Of a stretch of DNA of 64,000 nt, positions 11,256 through 21,236 are shown piece by piece; the first letter of the stretch is position 1, and each line of letters starts with the position of its first letter. Under the pieces are notes generated by a model, which did not search any database, had not been told where the DNA came from, and saw only the letters and a list, made by a program, of their open reading frames with translations. The stretch comes from Prorocentrum cordatum (lineage: Eukaryota > Sar > Dinophyceae > Prorocentrales > Prorocentraceae). Where the stretch lies: contig CAUYUJ010019948.1 in assembly GCA_963575745.1 (NCBI GenBank), positions 180,274-244,273 on the forward strand. Direction: 5' to 3'. A program made the position numbers and the translations under genes.

Positions 11256-13196
11256 TCAGCTGCCCTTGAGCTTGTCCCAGCTAGCCGCGGAAGCCGCGTA
11301 AGCCTTCCTGCCGACCTCCTTCATTTCGTCGTTCGACTTGCCAGCGTGCTTCGCCCTCTGCCTCGCCGCGTGGTAGGCCTTCGAAGTGAAGCACTCGCGC
11401 GTGGTGGCTTTCATCGTCTTCTTCGTCAGGACTGCCAGGTCGGAAATGTCGATCGGCTTCGTGTCGGCCTTCGTCTTGGGCGTGGTCACCTTGGCGCCCT
11501 TCAGCTTGGTCGAGGTCGCCTTGGTCGCCGTGGTCGCCCTGCCGGCCTTCGTCTTGGGCGGGCTCAACTTGGCCGCCTTGTTGCCCTCGCCGCGCTTCCC
11601 AGCGGAGGGCGTTACCTTCTTGGTCTTGCGGATGCCCCTCGCAGCGGGTGTAGGGGGTGGGTCTTCGTCATCGTCATCATCTTCGCCCTCGTCAACTGCG
11701 TCGTCGGCCGACTCCGCCACCTCGTCGGCGTCGGCGCATTCGCGATCCTCCTCCTCTTCCTCGTCGCCCTTCTTATCCTTGGCTTGTTTTGCCGCTGGTC
11801 TCTTCATGACCCTCTGAGCCCTGGCTTTCGCCTTGGCCTCTAAGCGCTTCGCCTGCATCGTGTCCATGGCCTGATCCACGGTGCGCTTCAAGTTCTGTGC
11901 CATGGTTTGCGGTGCATTCGCTGGAGCGGCCAAGGCCACTGCCCCAGCACTGTCAGCGGGCGCGGCGGCCGCTGGAGCTGCGGCAGCGGCAGCTGGAGCT
12001 GCGGCTGGTGGCACGACCGCTGGAGCTGCGGCCGCTGGGGCCGCGGCAAGTGCACCTGCGGCCAATGGGTCCGCGGCGTCTGCGGCCAATGGATCCGCGA
12101 GGTCGGTGGCTGGCAGGGGAGCGCGCGCTGGATGTGGCCCTGCAATCCTGCGGCCTGCTGGGTTGGGCTTGTGGCGGCCCCACCGAGTGGCGGCATTCCC
12201 GAAGACCTCCAAGTTCTCCATGAAGCTTACCATTTCGTCACCTGCTGAGCCCGCCCCCGCTCCGACGCGCCCTCCCGCCACGAGGGACATGGCGGTCATG
12301 GCCACGTTCTGCATTTGCTGCATGTTCTGGGCCTGCTGGGCAATCATCTGCCTGATGTCGTCATGGGGCCCTCCGCTGGGGGCGTATGGCACCAACTGTC
12401 CACTTGGCGCATTGCCCGAGCCCTGCGGCCCTGCGCTCATTGGCTGGGCCGCATGCTTCTCGGCCCCAACTCCTCTGCACCGATACTTATTGTCAAGGTC
12501 CCGCAGCTTGGGCATGTCCAGCGGGCACCGCGTGGGCCCGTCGCCCGCGCGAGTGCTGCATGCCTTGGCGTGGGCCTGCGGATGTGAACGCGCCAGGTCA
12601 CCTGGCATATTCGGCAGCGTGCCCATGTGAAAGTCGGGCCTCGGGAACTTGTCTGCAATGGTCCTGTACTCCGACTTGACGTAGCCGTGGTTTGCCTTCA
12701 ACTGAAAACAGTTCAGCTTGTACGCGCTAGGATCGGTGATGAGAAGCCGCATCGACGCCATCAGCTTGGTCGTGCGCTCGCACACGCTGTAGCCGCCCAG
12801 GCGCACGACGCGCTGGATGATGAGGTGCAGGCAAGCGGTGCTGGGCGGCAGCTCGCCGTCATCGGGCATCAGCCTGGACCAGTTATCCTCAGTGAAGAAC
12901 TCGAGGAAGGTCGTGTACTTCTGCTGGGCTTGGCGGTGGCTGGCCGCGGCTGAATCCCTGCTAAGTATAGTCATTATTGGCCCGTCGTGGCCCTGGTACC
13001 AGTCCACATTGCGGATCATAATTGCCAGCGCGGCCTTGTCCTCGGGTGAGATGTTTGCCCACGAGCGCTGCATCATGGCGACGACGGCGTTGGACTGAAC
13101 CCTCGACAACGCCTCGTGTCGATCGGTCCCATCGACAGCTCGAAGCGCCGCCCTGATTGCTCCCAGCCTGAGACGCAGCGCGGACGCGTCCGTCAT
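11256..13196 (-). CDS. Ala-rich basic protein, conserved N-terminal domain
   Basis: 646 aa from ATG 13196 (MTDASALRLRLGAIRAALRA); an in-frame TAG lies upstream, which supports this start. Residues ~1-190 are a helical domain of normal complexity (SWANISPEDKAALAIMIRN, FTEDNWSRLMPDDGELP, IIQRVVRLGGYSVCERTTK), of a kind I associate with repeated dinoflagellate hypothetical proteins. The middle is Ala/Pro-rich with many AAAPAA runs. The last ~220 residues are highly charged, with an Asp/Glu tract (EGEDDDDDEDPPP) and Lys/Thr-rich segments like linker-histone tails. No enzyme motif seen. A chromatin- or RNA-associated role is possible but unproven. Confidence 0.7.
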   Translation of the reverse strand: MTDASALRLRLGAIRAALRAVDGTDRHEALSRVQSNAVVAMMQRSWANISPEDKAALAIMIRNVDWYQGHDGPIMTILSRDSAAASHRQAQQKYTTFLEFFTEDNWSRLMPDDGELPPSTACLHLIIQRVVRLGGYSVCERTTKLMASMRLLITDPSAYKLNCFQLKANHGYVKSEYRTIADKFPRPDFHMGTLPNMPGDLARSHPQAHAKACSTRAGDGPTRCPLDMPKLRDLDNKYRCRGVGAEKHAAQPMSAGPQGSGNAPSGQLVPYAPSGGPHDDIRQMIAQQAQNMQQMQNVAMTAMSLVAGGRVGAGAGSAGDEMVSFMENLEVFGNAATRWGRHKPNPAGRRIAGPHPARAPLPATDLADPLAADAADPLAAGALAAAPAAAAPAVVPPAAAPAAAAAAPAAAAPADSAGAVALAAPANAPQTMAQNLKRTVDQAMDTMQAKRLEAKAKARAQRVMKRPAAKQAKDKKGDEEEEEDRECADADEVAESADDAVDEGEDDDDDEDPPPTPAARGIRKTKKVTPSAGKRGEGNKAAKLSPPKTKAGRATTATKATSTKLKGAKVTTPKTKADTKPIDISDLAVLTKKTMKATTRECFTSKAYHAARQRAKHAGKSNDEMKEVGRKAYAASAASWDKLKGS

Positions 13197-13947
13197 GGGC
13201 CAGCGCAGCGCGGTCAGCGAGAACCGCAAGTCGTTGCCTAACTGCTGGACGTGCTAACACCCAGACAAAATAAGCGGCAAATACCGCTAGCGGAAAATCC
13301 CGCTCAGCATGGCTGCTCGAGCCTAGGTGGCGGCTGTCGGAGGAGGTGTTCGGGGCGGGGGGATGGGGGGGAGTGGAGGAGATGACGAGATCTCTTGGCG
13401 ACCAGGCGAGGAAAAATAGTTGCTGCTATATCTCCTGAGGGCGAGAGCCCCATTTTGAAATGGATCCGCCCTCCACAGCGGTTGCAAACTTTACGACGAG
13501 GCAAAGATGCGCGGGCTCGTCCTTGGAGGCCAGAGGGCGCCCTGGGTTGAAAGCCTAGTCCTCAAATGTGATCCTGGGTGGAGGCCTCGCAAAGACTGGC
13601 TCGCAGATTCCATTCGGAAGCGCAAAAAAACGATACCACCCGCCCTGGAGAGAACCGAGCGTGGCCTTGGTGGGGCCCGAGGCATAGGTCCCATCCCACC
13701 TCCCAGATTCAACGAATGGTCAGGCCGACGATTTTTGAAATGTCGTGGGGGGATACAGAGGGAAAGAAGGACAACGTTTCTGGGCGCGGCACGGGCGAAA
13801 CGTGCGACTGGCGAGCGTAGAGCGTAAGTTGCAACGCTGCTGATGGGGCGCCGAGCAAGCGGTGCGATAATATGAAATGTCGCGCTGTCGCCGCTGGCCA
13901 CCTGCCCCTGTGCCTTCTTACGGGCACACTGAGCTGCTAGGGCGAGC
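13197..13947. other. intergenic between two minus-strand genes
   Basis: No supported gene. At 13288-13310 the sequence GCTAGCGGAAAATCCCGCTCAGC resembles GCTAGCGGAATGTGCCGCTGAGC at about 10130-10152. Both lie just upstream of a minus-strand gene start, so a shared leader or promoter word is possible. Confidence 0.4.
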
Positions 13948-14682
13948 TCAGGGCAGGTCCAGAAGAGCTGCAGCTGGCGGCTCGCCCTGCACCTGTGCCT
14001 CCTTAAGGGCACAGGGCTGGCCCAGAGCTGCCCTTGGCGGCTCTGTCGGGGACGAGTCACTGTCGCTGCCCATGACGTCAGAGTCTGCGCCGTCCTTGTC
14101 GTTCTTGTCGGGTGCTGCGATGACCGCCGGTGCTGCTGCATGCTCGCCTGCAGGGTGGCCAAGGTTCACGGGCGTCACTGGCGCTGCTGAGCCACTTGGT
14201 GCTGAGCCACTTGGTGCTGAGCCGCTTGGTGCTGATGGCGCTGAGGAGACACCGCCAGCTGGAATCCGTGACGCATGACCAGCCAGGTCACTAAACTCAA
14301 GCACTTCGATGATGGTCTGGAACGGGACGACGATGACTTCCATGCTGGCTGGAACTGGTGGGATTGTTTTCCACTTGCCGAAAACATTCATCATCTTCCC
14401 TGGCTTGCCTGGGGTGACCTGCTTGTGAAAGGTTCCAAACCCAGGTAGGAAGAACACCCCCTTGGCGTCGAGCTCGGTCAAGAAGGTGGACGAGATCGCG
14501 CACATCACTGCCATTGCTTGCGTATGATAGCAGCCCGTCGCGGCCGACGCCCTCTTGAACATGTCACACGGGTTGAGGGCCTGCTGGGACGGGTGGAGGG
14601 TGTCGCGGCTGACTACCTTCCAGGCCTGAGACTCTGTCAGGCCCTTGACGTCAACAATAGTCTTGCCCGTGGCCTTCTTCAC
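13948..14682 (-). CDS. protein with HU/IHF-like DNA-binding domain
   Basis: 244-codon frame. The first codon of the open frame is GTG; the frame stays open 35 codons further to an in-frame TGA at 14788-14790 with no ATG, so an upstream exon is likely. Residues ~38-125 resemble the HU/IHF fold: a helical part (DMFKRASAATGCYHTQAMAVM), then VFFLPGFGTF at 76-85, matching the LxGFGTF turn of HU proteins, then a basic arm region (PGKPGKMMNVFGKWK) and PVPASMEVIVVPF, like the HU 'IPA..FKPG' end. Residues ~140-165 hold SAPSG repeats, and the tail is acidic. Dinoflagellates are known to use bacterial-type HU-like proteins on chromatin; this one is divergent and its role is unknown. Assignment is by motif only. 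Confidence 0.55.
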   Translation of the reverse strand: MKKATGKTIVDVKGLTESQAWKVVSRDTLHPSQQALNPCDMFKRASAATGCYHTQAMAVMCAISSTFLTELDAKGVFFLPGFGTFHKQVTPGKPGKMMNVFGKWKTIPPVPASMEVIVVPFQTIIEVLEFSDLAGHASRIPAGGVSSAPSAPSGSAPSGSAPSGSAAPVTPVNLGHPAGEHAAAPAVIAAPDKNDKDGADSDVMGSDSDSSPTEPPRAALGQPCALKEAQVQGEPPAAALLDLP

Positions 14683-14959
14683 GCCCTTGCCCTTGGGCCT
14701 TGCCGTGGAAGCGGGGGAGCCGCTTGTGAACGATGAGCTCGCGGAAGCGAAAGCAGTGCCCCCCTTGGGGGCGCGTGGGAAGCTGGATCAGCTCGAGCCT
14801 CGATTGCTTCGGGCTGGTGATGGTCCGAGGGTTAGCGCCGTTGCCCAGGGCGCCCCCTCCCCCCACCCCCCATCGCGCTCATATGATGACGATGTCATGG
14901 AACGAGGGCTAGGGGAGGGTGACGAGGAGAAGGCTTCAGAATGCAGAGGCCGCTGGTGA

Positions 14960-15128
14960 AATTAAAAGCAGGGGATGAAGAGGGCGATCAATGCAGGGAA
15001 TGGGGGGAGGGGGCGGGCGCGCGGAAGCGGATGCACCGCTGGCGAGGCGATCGCTCGAGGGGAGGGGGCGGGCGCGCGGAAGCGGATGCACCGCTGGCGA
15101 GGCGGTCGATTGAGGGGAGGGGGGCGGC
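14960..15128 (+). repeat. ~57-bp tandem repeat, about two copies
   Basis: The unit GGGGCGGGCGCGCGGAAGCG plus GATGCACCGCTGGCGAGGCG occurs at about 15010-15060 and 15066-15115, followed by a partial third GGGGAGGGGG. It lies between the HU-like gene and the next gene. Confidence 0.7.
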
Positions 15129-15407
15129 ATGAAGGCCAGGCGAAGAATGGGTGGCGACACGGAGGTTCGGCAACGTTTTCCGATGGCGCAGAGGCGCCGA
15201 AATCCCAGTTCGCAGTTCACGCGCGCCGATGCGCAACAATTGAAATGCACGAGCATGCTGCTGCTCCGTTGCACGATGCTCTGCTGCGCCTCTAATGCTG
15301 CGAAGAAGCCCCAGGCTGAAAGTTATTGCTCCAGCTGCTCATGGCGCTGCGATGCGGGAACATCTGGCGGAACTGTGGCAGCCAGCCCTCTCGCTCGGCC
15401 TGGGCCT

Positions 15408-16316
15408 TCATGCTGTGCCACTGCACGTTCGGGTTTTGCATCCCACCCCGCTGCCCGTAGCGCCCAGACGGGTGTTTTTTTTTTTTCCAGAGCCGCGGCG
15501 CTGGTTGCCATATATGACTTTTGTCAAGTTCTGGGTCTCGGAGTCCCAGAACGTCCCAGACGAATGATCGGAGTGGACGTGGCGCAGCTCGTCGATGTGC
15601 ATGGTATCCTCGTCATGGGTCGTGGCGGTTTCGCCCTCGGTGGTGCTCTGGGCGACGGGCTTGCTCTCGGCGTCTGGGTTGCTCTTGTCGCGATCGGGCT
15701 CGGCGTCGGGGATGCCCTGTTCGGCGACTGGCTTGACCTTGTCGAGCTCGGGCTTGCTCTCGTCGGCGTCGGGGATGCCATGTTCGGCGACTGGCATGAT
15801 CTTGTCGCGCTCGGGCTTGCTCTCGTCGGCGTCGGGGATGCCCTGTTCGGCGACTGGCTTGATCTCGTCGCGATCGGGCTTGCTCTCGTCGGCGTCGGGG
15901 ATGATCTGCTTTCTCCATGGAGGCACGGCGACCTTCACCGGCTGACTGGAAATCCATTCGGGGTCGCGCTTCATGATCTTTTCCAGTGCTGCGGGATCCC
16001 CTTTTGATCTGTGGAGTGCCTCAGAGAGCTCCCAGTCCCTTTCTATATTCGGGGCTCCGTTGTTGGTCCACTCGGTGTGGTCGCTGCTCTGCGCGTGGTC
16101 GCTGTGCTGCTCGTGGGAGTACCATTCGAGGTTCGTGGTCTCAACGGGGTTGTCGGAAAACCACGGGAACAGGGTCGGCGGATAGACTGGAATCGTGGTG
16201 GATGCCCGCCAGTCTTCCAGCTCCATTGGCACCCGCCCTGGCACCCCGTGCGGGCGGCTGCCGCAGCCTTCGTACATGGAAACCGCACTAGTCGGGCACT
16301 CGAGTGCCCGACTCAT
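15408..16316 (-). CDS. repeat protein with IPDADESKP units
   Basis: 302 aa from ATG 16316 (MSRALECPTSAVSMYEG); a second in-frame Met follows 13 codons later. The N-terminal half has normal complexity with several Trp (LEDWRAST, TLFPWFSDNP, LEWYSHEQHSDH, ERDWELSEALHR). From about residue 140 a ~22-residue unit, IPDADESKPxxDxIKPVAEQG, occurs about four times, encoded by a 66-bp DNA repeat at about 15690-15905. The C-terminus becomes basic (RRGSGKKK) and may read past a splice site, since an unbroken T run lies there (15474-15486). No known domain; the acidic/Lys repeat suggests a flexible, exposed segment. The start codon overlaps a perfect palindrome. Confidence 0.55.
   Translation of the reverse strand: MSRALECPTSAVSMYEGCGSRPHGVPGRVPMELEDWRASTTIPVYPPTLFPWFSDNPVETTNLEWYSHEQHSDHAQSSDHTEWTNNGAPNIERDWELSEALHRSKGDPAALEKIMKRDPEWISSQPVKVAVPPWRKQIIPDADESKPDRDEIKPVAEQGIPDADESKPERDKIMPVAEHGIPDADESKPELDKVKPVAEQGIPDAEPDRDKSNPDAESKPVAQSTTEGETATTHDEDTMHIDELRHVHSDHSSGTFWDSETQNLTKVIYGNQRRGSGKKKNTRLGATGSGVGCKTRTCSGTA
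16291..16312. repeat. perfect 22-bp palindrome at a start codon
   Basis: Self-complementary 22-mer centred on CTCGAG, with arms GTCGGGCACT and AGTGCCCGAC. It covers codons 2 to 8 of the repeat protein on the minus strand. Confidence 0.85.
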
Positions 16317-16534
16317 ACATGCTTGAAGCCGACGCGGCCGCGGGAGATGGGGGCCCAGAGGAACAAATGATGAACCGAAGCCTTATTGGGGCCTTCTCGG
16401 AGCCACGGCGGGCCCGCTCGGGGCTCTCATGCCCCCCTCTCGCCCAGGAGCAACTGTCGGGGCTCGCGCTGGCCCTTTCCCCCGCCTCCCTGAAGGCCCC
16501 GATCGTGCTGCTGCTGGGCCCGTGGGAGGTGTCA

Positions 16535-16700
16535 GCACTGCATAGCATCGCATAGCCTCGCATAGCCTCGCATAGCTTCGCATAGCCTCACATAGCCTCG
16601 CAGAGCATCGCATAGCACCGCATAGCACCGCATAGCATCGCATTGCGTCGCATGGCATGGCATCGCAAGTCATATCGTGAATGTTGCATAGCGTTGCCTG
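16535..16700 (+). repeat. 10-bp tandem repeat CGCATAGCCT/CGCATAGCAC
   Basis: About 14 degenerate head-to-tail copies of a decamer of the form (C/T)CGCATAGC(A/C/T)(C/T), decaying toward 16720. Confidence 0.85.
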
Positions 16701-17188
16701 GCACAACATAGCATCGCTTAGCAACGGAACGCCCAGGAAGCGAACGTGCCGCTCGGGGGGGGGATGGGGGGGATGAGGATGAGAAGGAGGAGGACTTTAT
16801 TTATCTATTCAAGCAAGCCGAGAAAGCGGACGCGCCGCTGAGGTAAGTGCCGCGGACGCGCCGCGCCGCTCGGGGCGCCGCCGTGCTTCTGTGCGCGGCA
16901 GCGGTTTGCCGAGCAAAAAAGCGCCGTGCGCGGCGGAAGCGATGCGCATTGCCGACGGGTCATTGGACAGTCCGCCTACCGTCGGTCGAATTGCTGAGAC
17001 GTGGCCGCGCGCTCGTCTGCCGAGCGGCAAAATGCCAAGAGTGCGCCTATCGTCGGCGTTCCGAATTGTTGAGCCGATCGTCGGCAATCGTCGGCAAAAT
17101 GCCGAGAGTGCGACAATCGTTGCTGATTTGGTGGCGTGTGAAACTGTGGGACTTGCCGATTCGCGCACTCGTGGTCGCCGTGCGACGC
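16701..17188. other. intergenic with short internal repeats
   Basis: No gene. The phrase CGGCAAAATGCC(A/G)AGAGTGCG occurs at about 17028 and 17092, among several GTCGGC/GCCGAC words. Confidence 0.4.
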
Positions 17189-18845
17189 CTAGCTCAGACA
17201 AACAATGCTCGGCAGCTCTCTCCTCGGCACCCAAAGCGCTTCCAGAACTACCTTCTCGCATGTCTCGAACGGTGTGCCCTTGACGCAGTACCTGTTGATG
17301 CGGCCATCTTTGAGCTTCGTCGTGTCGCGCACTTCCACCTCGAGCTGCACCCACCCTTGAGACCCATGGAATGTTTCCAAGCCGCCGTCGCTGTACACGT
17401 TGACGCCTGAATTGCCATGGTGGGTGCAGACTCCGTAGCAAGGCCGCCCGTCCTTCAAGATCCCGCGGCCGATCTGCTTCTCATTCCACGCGGTGGCTGG
17501 ATGGATCAAGCTCTCCAGCCGCGTGTTCTGATACCCTACGCAGCGATCACCTGGGCTGTGCGTGGCGTTGTCGCATACCCAATGGTTGCCTCCATAGTGC
17601 ATCGCCCTGCACTCAGGGCCGACGCGAAGGGGGATTCGCGACCATTCCTGGCCGTCGCTGCGCACGACAGGGAGCGATGGAGGGCTCAACGTTCCCGTCT
17701 CGATGATTGCGCGCCACGTCGCGCCTGGATTGGCGTGCAAGCCCTCGTGCACCACCGTCAGGTCAGGTGCACAATCGCATGCGAGAGGCAGCCACTGGCG
17801 GAACTGGTCGACGCTGTCGGCGATGTAGTACCTGCGCCAAGAGCAGGTGTTGCAAGTCTGGTAGCGCCAGGCCTGGTCTGCTGGCGCTGCTGGTGCTGCT
17901 GCTGGTGCTGCTGCTGCTGCGCCTGGTGCTGCTGGCGCGTGGTGATGCGTATGCGGCTGCTGGTGCTGCTGCTGGTGCTGCGCCTGGTGGTGCTGCTGGT
18001 GCTGTGCTGCTGGCGCTGCTGCTGCTGCTGCTGATGCTGCGCCTGGTGCTGCTGGCGCGTGGTGATGCGTATGCGGCTGCTGGTGCTGGTGCTGGTGCTG
18101 CGCCTGGTGGTGCTGCTGGTGCTGTGCTGCTGGTGCTGCGCCTGATGGTGCTGCTGCTGGTGCTGCGCCTGGTGGTGCTGCTGGTGCGCCTGGCTGCTGC
18201 GCAGACCAGGCGCAGCGCTGAGCCTGGCCTGCGCCTGCTGCGCCTGCTGTCACGTTCAATTGCTCCAGCAGGCGCGTGCACCGATCCCTCAATCGAAGCT
18301 GTTCCTCGCGATGCGCCTCCTGCAGCCTGGCCAGCCCGTGGCTGCGCTTCTGCGCTGGCGCTGCGCCTGGTGGTGCTGATGGCGCTGCGCCTGGTGCTGA
18401 TGGCGCTGCGCCTGCTGGCCCTGCGCCAGCGTCGGGCGCTGATGGCGCTGCGCCTGGTGCTGCTGGCGCTGCGCCTGCTGGTGCTGATGGCGCTGCGCCT
18501 GGTGCTGATGGCGCTGCGCCTGCTGGCCAGGAAACGGTTGGCTCCTCCTCTGGCTCCTTCGCTCGTGCTGACCCGCCCCAGCGCATCGCGGTTGGCTCTG
18601 CGGTTCCGCGGAAACGGTTGGCTCTCGAGGCCATGCGGTTGGCTCTGCGGATCCGCCCCAGGTTCGAGCCTAAACGGTTGGTGGAAACGACGACGACGAC
18701 GCGGCGGCGGCGGCGACGACGACGATTGGGGTTCGGTCGCGTGGGTGAAGGGTTGTTGTCGTTGTCGTCGTCGTCGTTGTCGTCGTTGTCGCCTCCTTCG
18801 CCTGCTCCTCCCACCGCCGCCACTCTCGCACGGCGGCGGCGGCGG

Positions 18846-18901
<56 letters not shown>

Positions 18902-18976
18902 GCGGCGGCGGCGGCGCGGCGCCGCCGACGACGACGACGACGGCGGCGGCGGCGACGACGACGACGACGGCGGCGG

Positions 18977-19020
<44 letters not shown>

Positions 19021-19046
19021 ACGGCGACGACGACGGCGGCGACGGC

Positions 19047-19095
<49 letters not shown>

Positions 19096-19372
19096 GCGAC
19101 GACGACGCGCCCGAGCCCAGGTCTCCTAGCGGCGAGGCTGGTGCACTGTATACTGCCGAGGCTGCTGCTCCGCTGCACTCGGTTATCTTCCGCACAGACT
19201 CAGGGGGGAGCGGAGAGTAGTGTTCATATTGTGTGGGGAGGGGCCGCCCCGATGGGGCGGCCCGCTCAGGGAGGCGCCCCGACCCCTCCCCCATAAGTTC
19301 CATAAGTTCCGCCGCCCTCTTTCCATACCATGCGAAAAATAAGTAACAACCATGTAAAAACATGTAAAACAT
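17189..19372 (-). CDS. low-complexity protein with conserved C-terminal domain
   Basis: 727-codon open frame; the start is unsettled. The N-terminal third crosses a GGC/GAC trinucleotide tract (about 18690-19112) and reads as Ser/Pro/Arg runs that may not be translated. The middle has AAPSAPG runs, a helix (QEAHREEQLRLRDRCTRLLEQ) and two ~130-bp DNA copies encoding QHQQHHQAQHQ...PHTHHHAPAAPGAA. The last ~220 residues (17189-17880) are the real domain: TCNTCSWRRYYIADS, LTVVHEGLHANPGATWRAI, YGVCTHHGNSGVNVYSDG, WVQLEVEVRDTTKLKDG. The His-Gly, long insert and GVxxYS order parallels HGTSVTAFHSLLEG...GVYSL in the frame at 50055-52310. I infer a distant relation to the KptA/ADP-ribosyltransferase-like fold, unproven. 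Confidence 0.5.
18690..19112 (+). repeat. GGC/GAC trinucleotide repeat tract
   Basis: About 420 bases of alternating GGC and GAC (GCC/GTC on the other strand) triplets. All three plus frames stay open as poly-Gly/Asp, poly-Arg/Ala and poly-Thr/Ala. Confidence 0.9.
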
Positions 19373-19434
19373 GAAAAACCATGTTAAAACATGTAAAACT
19401 CATTCACCAGCGAACGGAACTTATGGAACTTATG
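19292..19434. mobile_element. MITE-like element with 20-bp inverted ends
   Basis: An exact 20-bp inverted repeat, CATAAGTTCCATAAGTTCCG at 19292-19311 against its reverse complement at 19415-19434, frames 103 bases that contain several ACATGTAAAA units. ATAAGTAAC (about 19341) and GTTACTTAT (about 19434) form a second nested pair. The segment is AT-rich inside GC-rich surroundings. CAAGTATACTTG and CAAGTTAACTTG, both perfect palindromes, follow at about 19453 and 19508. No coding capacity, so it would be non-autonomous. No clear target-site duplication was verified. Confidence 0.5.
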
Positions 19435-19539
19435 TTACTTATTATTTAGCTCAAGTATACTTGAAGTTACTTATCTGGATGGACATACAAGTTCCCTAAT
19501 TCTCACTCAAGTTAACTTGATACTCTATATCTCTCTGAG

Positions 19540-19966
19540 GAGGGGAGGTGCCTCTCAGTACACCGACCCGACCGCCGGCGTGGTGCACGTCGACACGGTG
19601 GTCACGAACGCCGCGACTGGCGCCGGGGCCGCGGCGGGCCGGAGCCGCGCCGTCCGCAACGACGCAGCTGCAGCGGCCGCGGAGGAGCGCAAACACAGGC
19701 GCTACCCCGGCCCCGCACTGACGGCTTTCGCCCTTGAGACCCTTGGGCGGCCGGGGCCGGCAGCGCAAGCGCTGCTCCGGACCTGGGCGCGCGGGGACGC
19801 AAAGGTGCTGGCGGCGGCCCGGCAAAGCCTCGCCGCGGCTTTGCAGCGGGGCAGCGCGGACGCTTACCGCGAGGCTTGCTTGCCGACGCGCGCGCCGCCC
19901 CGCCGAGACGGCGGCGCGGGCGCCGCGGGGGCCTTCCAGGCGGCCCGCCGCGCCCGCCACGCCTGA
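19540..19966 (+). pseudogene. retroelement C-terminal fragment
   Basis: Plus-strand frame of normal complexity: VVHVDTVVTNAATGAG, then EERKHRRYPGPALTAFALET and ARQSLAAALQRGSADAYREA. The D-x-VVT ... E-x-K-x-RRY ... PF/AF-LE order is like the extreme C-terminus of dinoflagellate non-LTR retrotransposon proteins, where it may be a degenerate nuclease core (inference). It has no upstream RT, so it is a 5'-truncated copy, and the frame is lost beyond 19966. It is one of only two retroelement remnants on the plus strand. Confidence 0.4.
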
Positions 19967-20544
19967 GCGCCGCAGGCCCTTGACGCGGCGCGAGCACGAG
20001 ACCGGGCCGCCAGCGCTGCGAGGGGCGCCGCGGTCAGCGGCGGCACCGGCGCCGCGGCGCGGCGCCTGTGCGGCAGCGGCGGCGGAGCGCCGGGCGCGCC
20101 AGGCGGCGGCGACGGTCTGGGCAGCTGCGCCTGAAGCCGGCGCAAGGCAGCTGGCTAGGGGGCTGGGCCACGCTGGCGGCGGCAGCGGGGCGCCCGCGAG
20201 CAGGCTGCTGGAGGCTGCGGCGGCCGCCGCGGCGGGCGCGCCTATGGGCCAGGCGGGGGGGATTCAGACCCCCAACAACCGCCTGGCCCGCGGCCCGCGG
20301 CGGCTTCGGCGCTGGCCCAGGGAGCGCGACCACTACCGTGCCGTGGTGGTGCTCTTCGTGCTCCCAGGTAACGGAGTCTAGAGGCCCTGGCTGGCGGACC
20401 CCTCTGGCCTTCCCAGGAGTCGCTGCTGTCGTAGACAACTGGCTACCCCAGGGGTGCAGCCCGCTTCGAGGGGCGGCGGAGGTGTCCGCCAGCTCCCGAC
20501 CACAGAGCGTCGGGGCGCGCGGGAGAGACTCGCGGCCGCCACGA
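19967..20544. other. GC-rich spacer, no gene recognised
   Basis: Ala/Arg-rich open frames on both strands with no motif. It may include the 3' flank of the retroelement fragment. Confidence 0.35.
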
Positions 20545-20970
20545 GGAGGAGGAGGAGGAGGAGGAGGAGGAGGAGGAGGAGGAGGAGGAGGAGGAGGAGG
20601 AGGAGGAGGAGGAGGAGGAGGAGGAGGAGGAGGAGGAGGGAGGAGGAGGAGGGAGGAGGAGGAGGAGGGAGGAGGAGGAGGAGGAGGAGGGAGGAGGAGG
20701 AGGAGGAGGAGGAGGAGGAGGAGGAGGAGGAGGAGGAGGAGGAGGAGGAGGATGAAGGGGGGAGGGAGCAGAGGGAGGAAAGAGGGACGGAGGAGGGATG
20801 AGGAAGGACGGAGAAGAGGAGGGGGTGGAGGAAGGAAGAGGGAGGAAGGAGGGAGGGGGAGGAGGGAGGAGGAGGGGAGGAGAAGGAGGAGGAGGAAGAG
20901 GAGGAGGAGGAGGAGGAGGAGGAGGACGAGGAGGAGGAGGAGGAGGAGGAGGAGGAGGAGGAGGAGGAGA
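20545..20970 (+). repeat. polypurine (AGG)n tract
   Basis: About 425 bases of nearly pure G and A dominated by AGG. It is the mirror of the CCT tracts at 2042 and 4402. Poly-Arg/Glu/Gly frames here are artefacts. Confidence 0.97.
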
Positions 20971-21236
20971 GAAAAGGGCGCCAGTCCAGCGTAAAACGGG
21001 AGGAGGTCTCGGGCGGGGGCGCTGGTTCTGTCGGGACGGGGTCTGTCGGCGGCGAGCAAAAGCACCACCGCCTTGAGTAAATTATCCCGGCAAAGCAACC
21101 TAACAGCGATGTGTAGGAGCATATCTGGAAGCGCTCCCCTTAAGATTCAGATGAGAATCCTGTTGTAGAATTCTGCTGTTCTCGCAGTCGAAGTCGCATT
21201 CGCGATGGCAGTCGCAGTGGCAACGGCAGTCGCAGT

